NCBI RefSeq assembly: GCF_030680185.1
Contig: NZ_JAUXVZ010000055.1
Coordinates: 62,001 to 126,000 of the forward strand
From: Phenylobacterium sp.
GTDB taxonomy: Bacteria > Pseudomonadota > Alphaproteobacteria > Caulobacterales > Caulobacteraceae
Length of the DNA stretch: 64,000 bases
Direction: 5' to 3'
The position numbers and the translations under genes were made by a program. Of this stretch, positions 54,574-62,669 are shown in pieces (position 1 is the first letter of the stretch; each line of letters starts with the position of its first letter). The notes beneath the pieces are model-generated. The model worked only from the letters and a program-made list of their open reading frames with translations. It was not told the DNA's origin and searched no databases.

Positions 54574-55170
54574 TTACCGTGCGGCGGCTTCAAGAGCCTC
54601 GGCGCGTTCCAGATGGGCGCGCAGCTTGGGCACGGCTTCGGCCGCAAACGCCGTGAGCTGGGCGTTGTCGCCATTCTCGGCATAGCCTTCATGCAGGGTC
54701 AGCGCCTCCCGGTGGGCGGCGACCTGCTGCTCGGCGAAGACCTTGTCGAAGTCGGCGCCATTGGCGGCCCGCAGATTGTCGATCAGACCCTTGCGACGTT
54801 CGTCCATCTCGGTCGGCGGGGTTTCGCCAGCCGCGCGGGCCAGTTCAGCCAGACGGGTGGAGCTGGCGGTGTGGTCATTGACCAGCATCTCGCCCAGGGC
54901 CTTGGTTTCGGCGCTCTGGCCCTTTTCCTGAGCCATGCGGCCGGCCTCGATCTCGTACATGTCGCCGACGGCGGCGTTCATGACATAGCCGCCCAGGGTA
55001 TGGGCGCCGAGAGTCGCCGCCGAGGTCTGGCCGACGGCGGCGGAGGTGGCGTCCTGCGCGGCGTTTACGGGTTCGGATTGGCCGACTTCGGTGGTTCCGT
55101 CATTGTTTCCGCAGGCTGCAAGGCCGACCAGGGCCGCGGCGCAGGCCGAAACGATCAGATAGGGTTTCAT
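54574..55170 (-). CDS. DUF4142-family lipoprotein
   Basis: A 198-residue precursor: signal peptide MKPYLIVSACAAALVGLAAC with lipobox Cys20, a short polar spacer, and a helical DUF4142 domain (about 58-195) containing GYVMNAAVGDMYEIEAGRMA, VNDHTASSTRLAELA and the ferritin-like helix with QQVAAHREALTLHEGYAENG. Such proteins are periplasmic and tied to stress in some bacteria; no activity is proven. The ATG at 55170 with GGGAGC upstream gives the lipoprotein signal. Confidence 0.85.
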   Translation of the reverse strand: MKPYLIVSACAAALVGLAACGNNDGTTEVGQSEPVNAAQDATSAAVGQTSAATLGAHTLGGYVMNAAVGDMYEIEAGRMAQEKGQSAETKALGEMLVNDHTASSTRLAELARAAGETPPTEMDERRKGLIDNLRAANGADFDKVFAEQQVAAHREALTLHEGYAENGDNAQLTAFAAEAVPKLRAHLERAEALEAAAR

Positions 55171-55318
55171 GTTGAGCTCCCTCATTAAATCCTGCCAAGC
55201 CAACACAAAGCCGAGCAATGGGTTCCAAACCATGCGGCGTCTGCAAACCGGCCGACTCAGGGTTTGCTAGATCTCGAATCCAATTTCGCGACCGTGCGTT
55301 TCCTCTGCCGGAGGTCCT

Positions 55319-55558
55319 ATGCCGAACCCAAACCTTGAGCGTGAATACTGTGTCCACCTGGCCCAGGCCGATCGTCAGGCCGCCCGCCGCTTGACCGAGT
55401 GCAGCTTCGAAGCCGCCGCCCTGGCCTATGTGGAAGACATGCATCTGCCCGATGACGCCGACGGAGAAGTCAGCCTGGTGGTGCAGGACATGGAGAGCGG
55501 GCATGAGCACTGCTTCCGCGTCGATCTGGACAACGGCGAAACCTCCGCCTGCGGCTGA
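55319..55558 (+). CDS. Small acidic protein of unknown function
   Basis: A 79-residue acidic protein with three cysteines (Cys11, Cys28 and Cys65) plus a terminal Cys78. The sequence alternates helix and strand (REYCVHLAQADRQAARRLTE, VSLVVQDMESGHEHCFRVDL). ATG at 55319 is preceded by GGAGG, an excellent ribosome site. Not recognised. It lies between the DUF4142 gene and the large helicase gene; 75 bases separate it from the latter, so co-transcription is possible. Confidence 0.7.
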   Translation: MPNPNLEREYCVHLAQADRQAARRLTECSFEAAALAYVEDMHLPDDADGEVSLVVQDMESGHEHCFRVDLDNGETSACG

Positions 55559-55633
55559 GGTCTCGTGACAGTTGCCTGCGCCCCGGCCCACGCGCCATAG
55601 TCGCCAGACCGTGGGGGATGGGACGAGAACGCT

Positions 55634-58600
55634 GTGGCCGACGAAGCTGCGACGGTGCGGACGGATGACGCAACGCCAAGTTTGACGCCGGGCCCAGGCG
55701 AGGACGAGCGGCGCAAGACCCTGATATCGGCGCTGGAAACGGCGCGGGACAAACTGCTCGACAGGTCCCTTCGCAACAAGCTGATCAATACGCCGCTGGG
55801 CTCCAGCAAGGCCCGCCAGGTGCGGGTGTTCGGGCGACGGTCGGACGAGGTGTTCCGCACGCTGTTCGCCGGCAAGCTGATGAGCTTCGCAGCCACGGGA
55901 GCCGCCGAGCCAGACGCCACCGAGGCGGTCGAGCCTGCCGCCAGGACGCCGCCCCCTGCAGATGACCAGCTTGAGTTCGACGCAGCCCAGGGCCGTGGAC
56001 GCGACACCCGCCTGCCGACCCAGCTGACGGTCGATGGCCTGCAGAAACGCCTGCTCAGCCTCTATTACGAAGGCCAGACCCTGGAGGAGGAACAGGGCGT
56101 CAATGTGCTGTTCCTGGCGCTGGGCTTCCTGGAATGGCGTGAAGCGCGCCAGTCGGACACGCCACGCTATGCGCCCCTGATCCTCTTGCCGGTGGACCTG
56201 GCCCGGGACGGGGCGAAGGATCGCTTCAAGCTGGAGATCCGGCCTGACGACCTGATCGCCAATGTCAGCCTGCAGGCCTGGCTGAAGGAAAACTTCGGCA
56301 TCGCCCTCCCCGACCTGCCCGAGGGCGAGGACTGGTCGCCGTCGGACTATTGCGCCCAGGTTGCGGCCGCCATCGGCCCGCGGCCGGGCTGGAGCGTGCG
56401 GACCGACGAAATCCTGCTGGGCTTCTTCTCCTTCGCCAAGTTCCTGCTGTGGCGGGACCTCGACCCCGCCAACTGGCCGAAGCCTGAGATGCTGACCGGC
56501 CATCCGCTGTTGAGCCACATCCTGTTGCGGGACGACGAGCCGCTGGAGGACACGCCAGTAATCGGCGACGACGGGCGCATCGACGAAGCCTTTCCCCTGG
56601 CCGAACTGATCCATATCACCGACGCCGACAGTTCCCAGGCCATCGCCATCCAGGAGGTGATGGCCGGCAAGAACCTGGTGATCCAGGGGCCGCCGGGCAC
56701 GGGCAAGTCGCAGACCATCACCAACATCATCGCCGGCGCCGTCCAGCGGGGCCGCAGCGTGCTGTTCGTGGCCGAGAAGATGGCCGCTCTGGACGTGGTC
56801 CATCAGCGGCTGGTGGACCGCAAGCTGGCCACCATCTGCCTGGAGCTGCACAGCCGCAAGGCGGCCAAGACCCAGGTGCTGGAACAACTGCGCCAGGCCC
56901 GCGACGCCGCCGCGCCCCCGGCCTGGCCGCCGGCCAGCCTGAGGACGCTCGATGAGACTCAGAAGCGGCTGCGGGGCCATTCAGACCGTCTGCACCGGGC
57001 GGGCGACAACGGCCTGTCGGCCTTCGACCTGATCGGCCGTATGAGCCTGCTGAACGACGGCAGGGCCCGCGCGCCACAGTTCGAGCTTCCCCAGGCGGCG
57101 AGCTGGGACGAAGCCGCCATCGAAGGCGCCCGCATCCGCGCCGAGCGCCTGGGTGAACGCCTGGCCAGCGCTGGCGTCCCGGCCTCGCACCCCTGGCGGG
57201 GCGTGGGCATCCCTGCGCCGGACATGCTGGAGCAGGAACGCCTCGCAGCCCCGATGGCGGAATCCCTCAGCCGGCTGGAGACCCTGGCGGGGACCAACGC
57301 TGAGGTCACGCAGCGCCTGGCGGCCGATGCGAGCCCGACCCTGGGGGAGACCACCGTCTGGGTCGCAGCCCTGCGCCATCTGGCGGGGCGACCCGCCCAG
57401 GCCGATGAAATTCTCGCTCATCCGCAGGCCCTGGACCTGGCTGACGATCTGGCCAAGACCGCCGCGGCCGGCGCGCGGTTGCTGGCCATACGCGGGCAGC
57501 TCGAACCTCTGATCCGACCCGAGGCCTGGCGCGACGACTGGTCGGCCCAACGGCGGATCCTCGCCGGCCAGGGGACATCCCTGCTTCGCCTGTTCTCGAG
57601 CCGCTATCGCGAGGCCGTCGCCGATCTGCGCGGCGTCTGGGTGGGCAAGCTTCCAAAGCACGCCGCCAGGATGGCCGCCCTCGACGCGCTCATGGAGGGC
57701 CAGGGGCTGGCGAAGACGGTGGCCGAGGCCGAGTCGCGGCTAAGGTCCTGGCTGGGCGCGCACTGGAAGGGCGAGGCCACCGATTGGCGGTTCGCCGCCG
57801 AGCTGGCCGCCTGGCTGAAGGCGGCCTCGACCTACAGGCCTCAGATCGATCTGGTGTCGGTCCACGCGCTGGCCTTCGCCCCCGACGCCGCGGCCCTGGC
57901 CGGCGCGCTCGAGGCGGCCAGGCAGGACGCCACCACGAACTTCGAAACCTTGGCGGCGCGGCTGCAACTGGACCAGGCGGTCGCCTTCGATGGCCGGTCA
58001 CATCACGACCTGTCGGCCTCCGAACTCGCCAACGTCGTGGGCGCCTGGAACCAGCGTCTGGCCGACATCGTCCAGTGGCCGCCGATCCGCGAGGATCTGG
58101 CCTGGCTGGCTGGGATCGGCGGCGAGCCCTTCGCCCGCCAGATTTTCGAAGGCGACATCCCCCCGACCGAGGTCGAGCCCGTCTTGATGCTGGCCGCCTT
58201 CGAGGCCATGTGGAACGCCCTGCGCGTTCGCGACCCGGAGCTAGGCCAGATCCAGGGGGACGAGCTCGACCAGCTGGTCCGGCGGTTTCGCCAGGCCGAC
58301 CGTGATCGCATCCGCTGCGCCGCCGACGAGGTCGCCCGGGCCCATCTCGACCGTCAGCCGACGGGGTCGGCCGGCGCCGTGGGCGTGCTGAAAGATGAGA
58401 TGAACAAGTCCCGGCGCCTGATGCCGGTGCGCAAGCTGATGGAGCGTGCGGGCGAGGCGATCCAGCGGTTCACCCCGGTCTTCCTGATGAGTCCCCTGTC
58501 CATCGCCCAGTACCTGCGGCCAGGCGCCCTGCAGTTCGATCTGCTGGTGATCGATGAGGCCAGCCAGGTGCGGCCCGAAGATGCGCTGGGCGCCATCGCC

Positions 58601-60496
58601 AGGTGCCGTCAGGTCGTGGTGGTGGGCGATGATCGGCAACTGCCGCCGACCAACTTCTTCAACCGCATGGTCAATGACGACGGGCCTGACGACGACGACG
58701 AGGAAGGCGACGAAACCGCGCCCGATTCCCGCGTGCGGAAGGCGGCGGTCAAGGACGTGGAGAGCATCCTCAATCTCTGTTCCCGCTTTCCCGAGCGGAT
58801 GCTGCGCTGGCACTATCGCAGCGAACATCCGGCCCTGATCGCCACCTCAAATCGGAACTTCTACAAGAACCAGCTGATGCTGCCGCCCTCGGTGGTGGCC
58901 CGCGCCCACGATGGCGAAACCGGCCTGATGTTCCATCCCGTGGCCTCGGGCGGCTATGAGCGCGGCCGCACGGCGCGCAACGAGATCGAGGCCGAGGCCG
59001 TCGCCCAGGCCGCCCTGCGCCACGCCCGCGAGCGGCCGAACCTGTCGCTGGGGGTCGGGACCTTCTCGGTCGCCCAGCGGGACGCCGTGCGCGACCGGAT
59101 CGATGATCTGGCCCGCAAGCATCCCGAGCTTGAGGCCCTGATGAAGGGCGGTGAGGGCCGCGAGCCCCTGTTCGTCAAGAACCTGGAGAACATCCAGGGC
59201 GACGAACGGGACGTCATCTTCATCTCGGTCGGCTATGGCCGCGACCGGGACGGCAAGCTCACCCAGAACTTCGGCCCGGTCGGGCGAGAGGGCGGCGAGC
59301 GGCGGCTGAACGTCCTGATCACCCGGGCGCGCAAGCGCTGCGAGGTCTTCTCGTCGCTGGTGGCCGAGGACATCCGCCTGGAGGCTGGCGGCAAGCCCGG
59401 CGTCAGCGCCCTGCGAGAGTTCCTGAAGCTCGCCAAGGACGGCTATTCCGACATCAACGCCCCCACCGGCCGATCCTTCGACAGCGACTTCGAAGAGGCC
59501 GTCAGCCATGCGATCCAGGCGCTGGGCTTCACCTGCCACCCTCAGGTCGGCATGGCCGGGTTCTTCATTGATCTCGGCGTCATCGATCCGGCCAATCCCG
59601 ACCGCTATATCCTCGGGGTGGAGTGCGACGGCGCGGCCTATCACAGCTCCCGCTACGCCCGGGACCGCGACCGCCTGCGCCAACAGATCCTCGAAAGCCG
59701 CGGCTGGAAGATCCATCGCATCTGGTCGACCGACTGGTTCTATCGCCGCGAGCGCGAGGTCGAAAAGCTGCGGCTCGCCATCGAGGCGGCGCTTGCGGGC
59801 CGGCCCTTGCCGAACGCCGATCATATGTACGAGCCCCTGGACGATGGGCCGGTGACGGAGCCGGACGCGGCCACCGTCGAATTGGACCTCAAGCCGGACC
59901 TCGAGCCAGATCTTGAGCCGGACTGGGCGCCCCCGCGGCTCAACCGACCTGCGCCCTACATCTTCGCCGCCCTGGAGGTGGAGCCTGGCGACGAACCCCA
60001 CACTCTGCCCGAACCGCGCCTGACGGACCTGGTCGCCCAGATCGTCCAGGTGGAACAGCCGATCCACGAGGACGAGGTCGCCCGCCGCCTCGCCTCAGCC
60101 TGTGGCCTGCAAAGGGCGGGCAGCCGCGCCCAGCAATCGGTCAAGCGCGGCTTGATCGCCGGACAGGCCCAGGGCCGCCTGTGCGTTGACGATGGCTTCT
60201 GGTCGGCGGCGGGCGAGACCCCGCCTGCGCCACGGGACCGTTCCGCCCTTAGCGCCTCCGACCAGGTCCGCAAGGCGTCCATGATCGCCCCGACCGAGAT
60301 AGCGGCCGCGGCGCGCCTGGTCCTTACAGAGAACCAGGCCCTCGAGATGGCGGAACTTGTCACCGAGACCGCCCGCGCCCTGGGGTTCGCCCGCACCGGC
60401 GTCGATCTGGCCGCCGCCATCGACAGGGCGATCGGCGAGCGGCTGATGGCGGAGCTGGAGACCGACTATCTGGGGCGGCTCAGGCTGCGGTCCTGA
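55634..60496 (+). CDS. DUF4011-superfamily 1 helicase-Vsr-like nuclease-DUF3320 protein (Hhe-like, putative phage defence)
   Basis: A 1620-residue multidomain protein. The N-terminus (about 35-130) has the DUF4011 motif DKLLDRSLRNKLINTPLG. A split SF1 helicase follows: Walker A GPPGTGKS (352-359), then a helical insertion of about 600 residues, Walker B VIDEASQ (972-978), GDDRQLPPT (998-1006), NIQGDERDVIF (from 1186) and NVLITRARKR (from 1226). The C-terminus has a PD-(D/E)xK domain of Vsr/DUF559 type with Glu1287, Asp1313 and Glu1330-Cys-Asp1332, then a DUF3320 domain (about 1462-1520). This order matches single-gene helicase-nucleases reported in defence islands. All catalytic motifs are intact. 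Confidence 0.88.
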   Translation: MADEAATVRTDDATPSLTPGPGEDERRKTLISALETARDKLLDRSLRNKLINTPLGSSKARQVRVFGRRSDEVFRTLFAGKLMSFAATGAAEPDATEAVEPAARTPPPADDQLEFDAAQGRGRDTRLPTQLTVDGLQKRLLSLYYEGQTLEEEQGVNVLFLALGFLEWREARQSDTPRYAPLILLPVDLARDGAKDRFKLEIRPDDLIANVSLQAWLKENFGIALPDLPEGEDWSPSDYCAQVAAAIGPRPGWSVRTDEILLGFFSFAKFLLWRDLDPANWPKPEMLTGHPLLSHILLRDDEPLEDTPVIGDDGRIDEAFPLAELIHITDADSSQAIAIQEVMAGKNLVIQGPPGTGKSQTITNIIAGAVQRGRSVLFVAEKMAALDVVHQRLVDRKLATICLELHSRKAAKTQVLEQLRQARDAAAPPAWPPASLRTLDETQKRLRGHSDRLHRAGDNGLSAFDLIGRMSLLNDGRARAPQFELPQAASWDEAAIEGARIRAERLGERLASAGVPASHPWRGVGIPAPDMLEQERLAAPMAESLSRLETLAGTNAEVTQRLAADASPTLGETTVWVAALRHLAGRPAQADEILAHPQALDLADDLAKTAAAGARLLAIRGQLEPLIRPEAWRDDWSAQRRILAGQGTSLLRLFSSRYREAVADLRGVWVGKLPKHAARMAALDALMEGQGLAKTVAEAESRLRSWLGAHWKGEATDWRFAAELAAWLKAASTYRPQIDLVSVHALAFAPDAAALAGALEAARQDATTNFETLAARLQLDQAVAFDGRSHHDLSASELANVVGAWNQRLADIVQWPPIREDLAWLAGIGGEPFARQIFEGDIPPTEVEPVLMLAAFEAMWNALRVRDPELGQIQGDELDQLVRRFRQADRDRIRCAADEVARAHLDRQPTGSAGAVGVLKDEMNKSRRLMPVRKLMERAGEAIQRFTPVFLMSPLSIAQYLRPGALQFDLLVIDEASQVRPEDALGAIARCRQVVVVGDDRQLPPTNFFNRMVNDDGPDDDDEEGDETAPDSRVRKAAVKDVESILNLCSRFPERMLRWHYRSEHPALIATSNRNFYKNQLMLPPSVVARAHDGETGLMFHPVASGGYERGRTARNEIEAEAVAQAALRHARERPNLSLGVGTFSVAQRDAVRDRIDDLARKHPELEALMKGGEGREPLFVKNLENIQGDERDVIFISVGYGRDRDGKLTQNFGPVGREGGERRLNVLITRARKRCEVFSSLVAEDIRLEAGGKPGVSALREFLKLAKDGYSDINAPTGRSFDSDFEEAVSHAIQALGFTCHPQVGMAGFFIDLGVIDPANPDRYILGVECDGAAYHSSRYARDRDRLRQQILESRGWKIHRIWSTDWFYRREREVEKLRLAIEAALAGRPLPNADHMYEPLDDGPVTEPDAATVELDLKPDLEPDLEPDWAPPRLNRPAPYIFAALEVEPGDEPHTLPEPRLTDLVAQIVQVEQPIHEDEVARRLASACGLQRAGSRAQQSVKRGLIAGQAQGRLCVDDGFWSAAGETPPAPRDRSALSASDQVRKASMIAPTEIAAAARLVLTENQALEMAELVTETARALGFARTGVDLAAAIDRAIGERLMAELETDYLGRLRLRS

Positions 60497-60520
60497 CGCG
60501 GCTCCCGTGGCCCTTGGGGC

Positions 60521-60940
60521 TCAGGGTTTGGAATAGCCCTGAGCGCGAAGGTCCAGGTCATGAGCCGCGGGGTCCTCCCGGAAGAACAGGCCGCCGCGGC
60601 GCTCCGAATCCTGCGGCAGGTAGTCGAGGGTGACCTCGCTCTCTTCGATGGGCTCACCGCCGCTGGTCAGCGTGCCAGTGACCACGATCCCAGCCGCCGT
60701 GCTGCGCCCCGTATTCTTCGCCTCGAAGCTCACCAGATAGCCTTCGCCGCTGGATCTGATCTCGGTGACCTCAAGGCTCACCTGGGGCGGTCCTTCCGGA
60801 TGGTTCATGGCGAAGTAGGCCATGGAGCCGACGGCGAAGAGCACGAGCAAGGCGCCCAGGGCCGCGACCAGCCATTCCAGAGGTGACGTCGCTTCGAGGG
60901 CTTCGCGCCTGCCGCGACCATTCCTGTCGGTGGATGTCAT
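60521..60940 (-). CDS. TIGR02588-type membrane-anchored protein
   Basis: A 139-residue bitopic protein: a basic cytoplasmic N-terminus, a membrane helix (SPLEWLVAALGALLVLFAVGSMAYFAM), then an external domain of about 90 residues with an immunoglobulin-like beta pattern (PPQVSLEVTEIRSSGEGYLV, then GIVVTGTLTSGGEPIEESEV). Paired genes of this and the next type recur together in proteobacteria and are catalogued as TIGR02588 and TIGR02587; that label is from memory. It overlaps the neighbour by four bases, so the two are translationally coupled. Convergent with the helicase gene (24-base gap). Function unknown. Confidence 0.78.
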   Translation of the reverse strand: MTSTDRNGRGRREALEATSPLEWLVAALGALLVLFAVGSMAYFAMNHPEGPPQVSLEVTEIRSSGEGYLVSFEAKNTGRSTAAGIVVTGTLTSGGEPIEESEVTLDYLPQDSERRGGLFFREDPAAHDLDLRAQGYSKP

Positions 60941-61764
60941 AGGAGCAGCCTCGCCGCAGCGGCGCCGATGGCGCCCGGAAAACCAAGCACAATGGTCGAG
61001 CTGATCATCTCCTGCATCCCGCCACCGTCTGTACGACCGAATATCCAGAGCGCGAAAAGGCTGACCAACAGCACAATGGCGTACCCCACGACGCTGAAGC
61101 GCAGAAAGACAACCCAGGCCGGCGTCTCTTCGGGGCGCTGGGAGCCGCCCCGGAAATTCAGCGCATAGACGAAGGCGTGCATCAGGCCGAGCGACAGGAT
61201 CGCCAGCGCCACCCCCTGCCAGGCCGACATCTTATAGGCGATGGCCACCATCTCTTCGGTCGGGGCGACGTTGAAGGACAGGAACAGCGCGCCCGCCCCC
61301 ATCAGGAACAGCTCGCCCCAGTAGTCGGGGTCTCGGGCCTCGGCGTCTTCCCCGATCGGATCATCGCCCAGCTGGCTGCGGGCCAGCATGGCGCCGAAGC
61401 TGCCGGGGACGGTCTGCACCGCAACCTTGCCGATGATTTCCCGGGCCGACATGTCCGGGGTCAGAATACCGAAAATTCCCAGAATGACGGTCGAGGCGAT
61501 CGCGGCCACCAGCATCACCACCAGGGCGTCGGCCATGTCGTCCCGCAGGCGCGCCGTGGGCCGCATGCCGCCGAAGTGCGACAGCCCCACCAGCACGGGC
61601 AGGGTCAGCACGATCAAAAGGGCGAGGCGGAGCGGGTTCATGTAGAAGCCCAGCCACCACATCTCCATGGTCATCATCATCGGGAGGGAGAAGATCAGCG
61701 CGCCCGCGAAGGCCCGCCCCAACCCCCTCAAGAATGCGGCGTCCGCCCGAAAGGCGCCCAGCAC
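60937..61764 (-). CDS. TIGR02587-type integral membrane protein
   Basis: A 275-residue protein with about seven hydrophobic segments. The N-terminal FAGALIFSLPMMMTMEMWWLGFY, the loop HFGGMRPTARLRDDMADALV and the later LFLMGAGALFLSFNVAPTEEM are distinctive and fit the TIGR02587 family. The conserved acidic and His residues at membrane borders (TMEMWW, LMHAFVYALNF) suggest a transporter-like or ion-conducting core, but this is inference. Expressed with the TIGR02588-type gene. A 13-base palindrome lies 36 bases upstream of its start. Confidence 0.8.
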   Translation of the reverse strand: MLGAFRADAAFLRGLGRAFAGALIFSLPMMMTMEMWWLGFYMNPLRLALLIVLTLPVLVGLSHFGGMRPTARLRDDMADALVVMLVAAIASTVILGIFGILTPDMSAREIIGKVAVQTVPGSFGAMLARSQLGDDPIGEDAEARDPDYWGELFLMGAGALFLSFNVAPTEEMVAIAYKMSAWQGVALAILSLGLMHAFVYALNFRGGSQRPEETPAWVVFLRFSVVGYAIVLLVSLFALWIFGRTDGGGMQEMISSTIVLGFPGAIGAAAARLLL

Positions 61765-61799
61765 CAGACCTCTCCGCCGATTTGCGCCTTACGGCGTCC

Positions 61800-61812
61800 A
61801 CGCAATTTGCGT
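61800..61812. promoter_or_regulatory. 13-base perfect palindrome, candidate operator
   Basis: ACGCAATTTGCGT is a perfect palindrome in the 219-base space between the divergent TIGR02587-type gene (36 bases away) and the Lrp/AsnC gene (172 bases away). The symmetry and AT-rich core are compatible with an Lrp/AsnC-type site, but no protein assignment can be made from sequence. Confidence 0.4.
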
Positions 61813-61983
61813 TGACCAAGAGTGTGAAACCAGGCTGCCGGGTTCCCGTCGGCCCAGCTTATTTGTTCCGGAGAGCCGCTGGACAGACAGATCGGCAGGA
61901 TAAGATCAGGCCGGGCGGCGTCGAGCTTGACTCCGGCCCTGCCTGCATCCGCGATGCATGGGAGCAAACTTGCGAGCATAGTT

Positions 61984-62466
61984 ATGCCCAGCACCCTGGA
62001 CGCCATCGACACCAAGATCCTGGAAATCCTCCAGCAGGACGCCTCCCTGTCGACCGCCGACCTCGCCGAGCAGGTCGGCCTCTCGCAGTCTCCCTGCTGG
62101 CGTCGCATCCAGCGGCTGCGCGAAGAGGGCTACATCAAGGGCACGGTGGTGCTGGTGGACCGCCAGAAGCTCGGCTTCACGATGCAGATCTTCGCCCAGC
62201 TCAAGATGACGGCCCTCAACGACGAGGACCGGGCACGCTTCAATCGCGCCATCGAGGATATTCCGGAGATCACCGAGAGCTACGCCGTGTTCGGCGAGAT
62301 GGACGCCATGCTCAAGGTCCTGGCGCCGGACCTCAGCTGGTACCAGGACTTCATCTTCTCGACGCTTCTGAAACTGCCCGGCGTGGTGGATGTCCGCTCC
62401 ATCGTCACCCTGGCCGACTCCAAGCACACCACGGCCGTGCCCCTGCACGTCCGCGCCCTGCGCTGA
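61984..62466 (+). CDS. Lrp/AsnC family transcriptional regulator
   Basis: A 160-residue regulator. The N-terminal helix-turn-helix is DAIDTKILEILQQDASLSTA followed by LAEQVGLSQSPCWRRIQRLR. The C-terminal RAM domain (about 65-150) includes AVFGEMDAMLKVLAPDLSWY and GVVDVRSIVTLADSKHTTAVPL, which binds effectors such as amino acids at the dimer interface. ATG at 61984 gives the family-typical start; upstream in-frame codons encode no conserved residues. Closest in character to local Lrp-like regulators controlling divergent or adjacent genes. Confidence 0.93.
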   Translation: MPSTLDAIDTKILEILQQDASLSTADLAEQVGLSQSPCWRRIQRLREEGYIKGTVVLVDRQKLGFTMQIFAQLKMTALNDEDRARFNRAIEDIPEITESYAVFGEMDAMLKVLAPDLSWYQDFIFSTLLKLPGVVDVRSIVTLADSKHTTAVPLHVRALR

Positions 62467-62476
62467 GCGAGCCCGC

Positions 62477-62665
62477 GTGCCGGCCTTCTTCCTGGTCGAG
62501 AACGTGACGCCGACCTCCGGCGCGCCCGACCCGATGCTTGAAACCCCCAAGCTCTCGGCCTATTGGCGGGCTCTTCAGCAGAACGAGCACGCGGCCAAGG
62601 TCCTCGTCGAGCTCCACCGGGGGCTTGAGGAACGTCGCGAGCTCATGCGCAAGGCCGCGACCTGA
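62477..62665 (+). CDS. Short protein resembling a GST C-terminal end
   Basis: A 62-residue open frame starting at GTG 62477, or 43 residues from ATG 62534. The part ETPKLSAYWRALQQNEHAAKVLVEL resembles (shortened here) the last helix of glutathione S-transferases, where PKLxAYW and AKVL patterns are common. There is no thioredoxin-like domain or other GST sequence upstream, since the Lrp gene ends 10 bases before. It may be a remnant or a genuine small protein coupled to the following thioesterase, whose start is 5 bases after the stop. Ribosome site weak. Confidence 0.4.
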   Translation: MPAFFLVENVTPTSGAPDPMLETPKLSAYWRALQQNEHAAKVLVELHRGLEERRELMRKAAT

Positions 62666-62669
62666 CCCC

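Noticed and set aside
55634..60496. Prophage or restriction-modification island around the helicase
   Set aside because: No integrase, methyltransferase, phage structural or transposase genes are present in the window.
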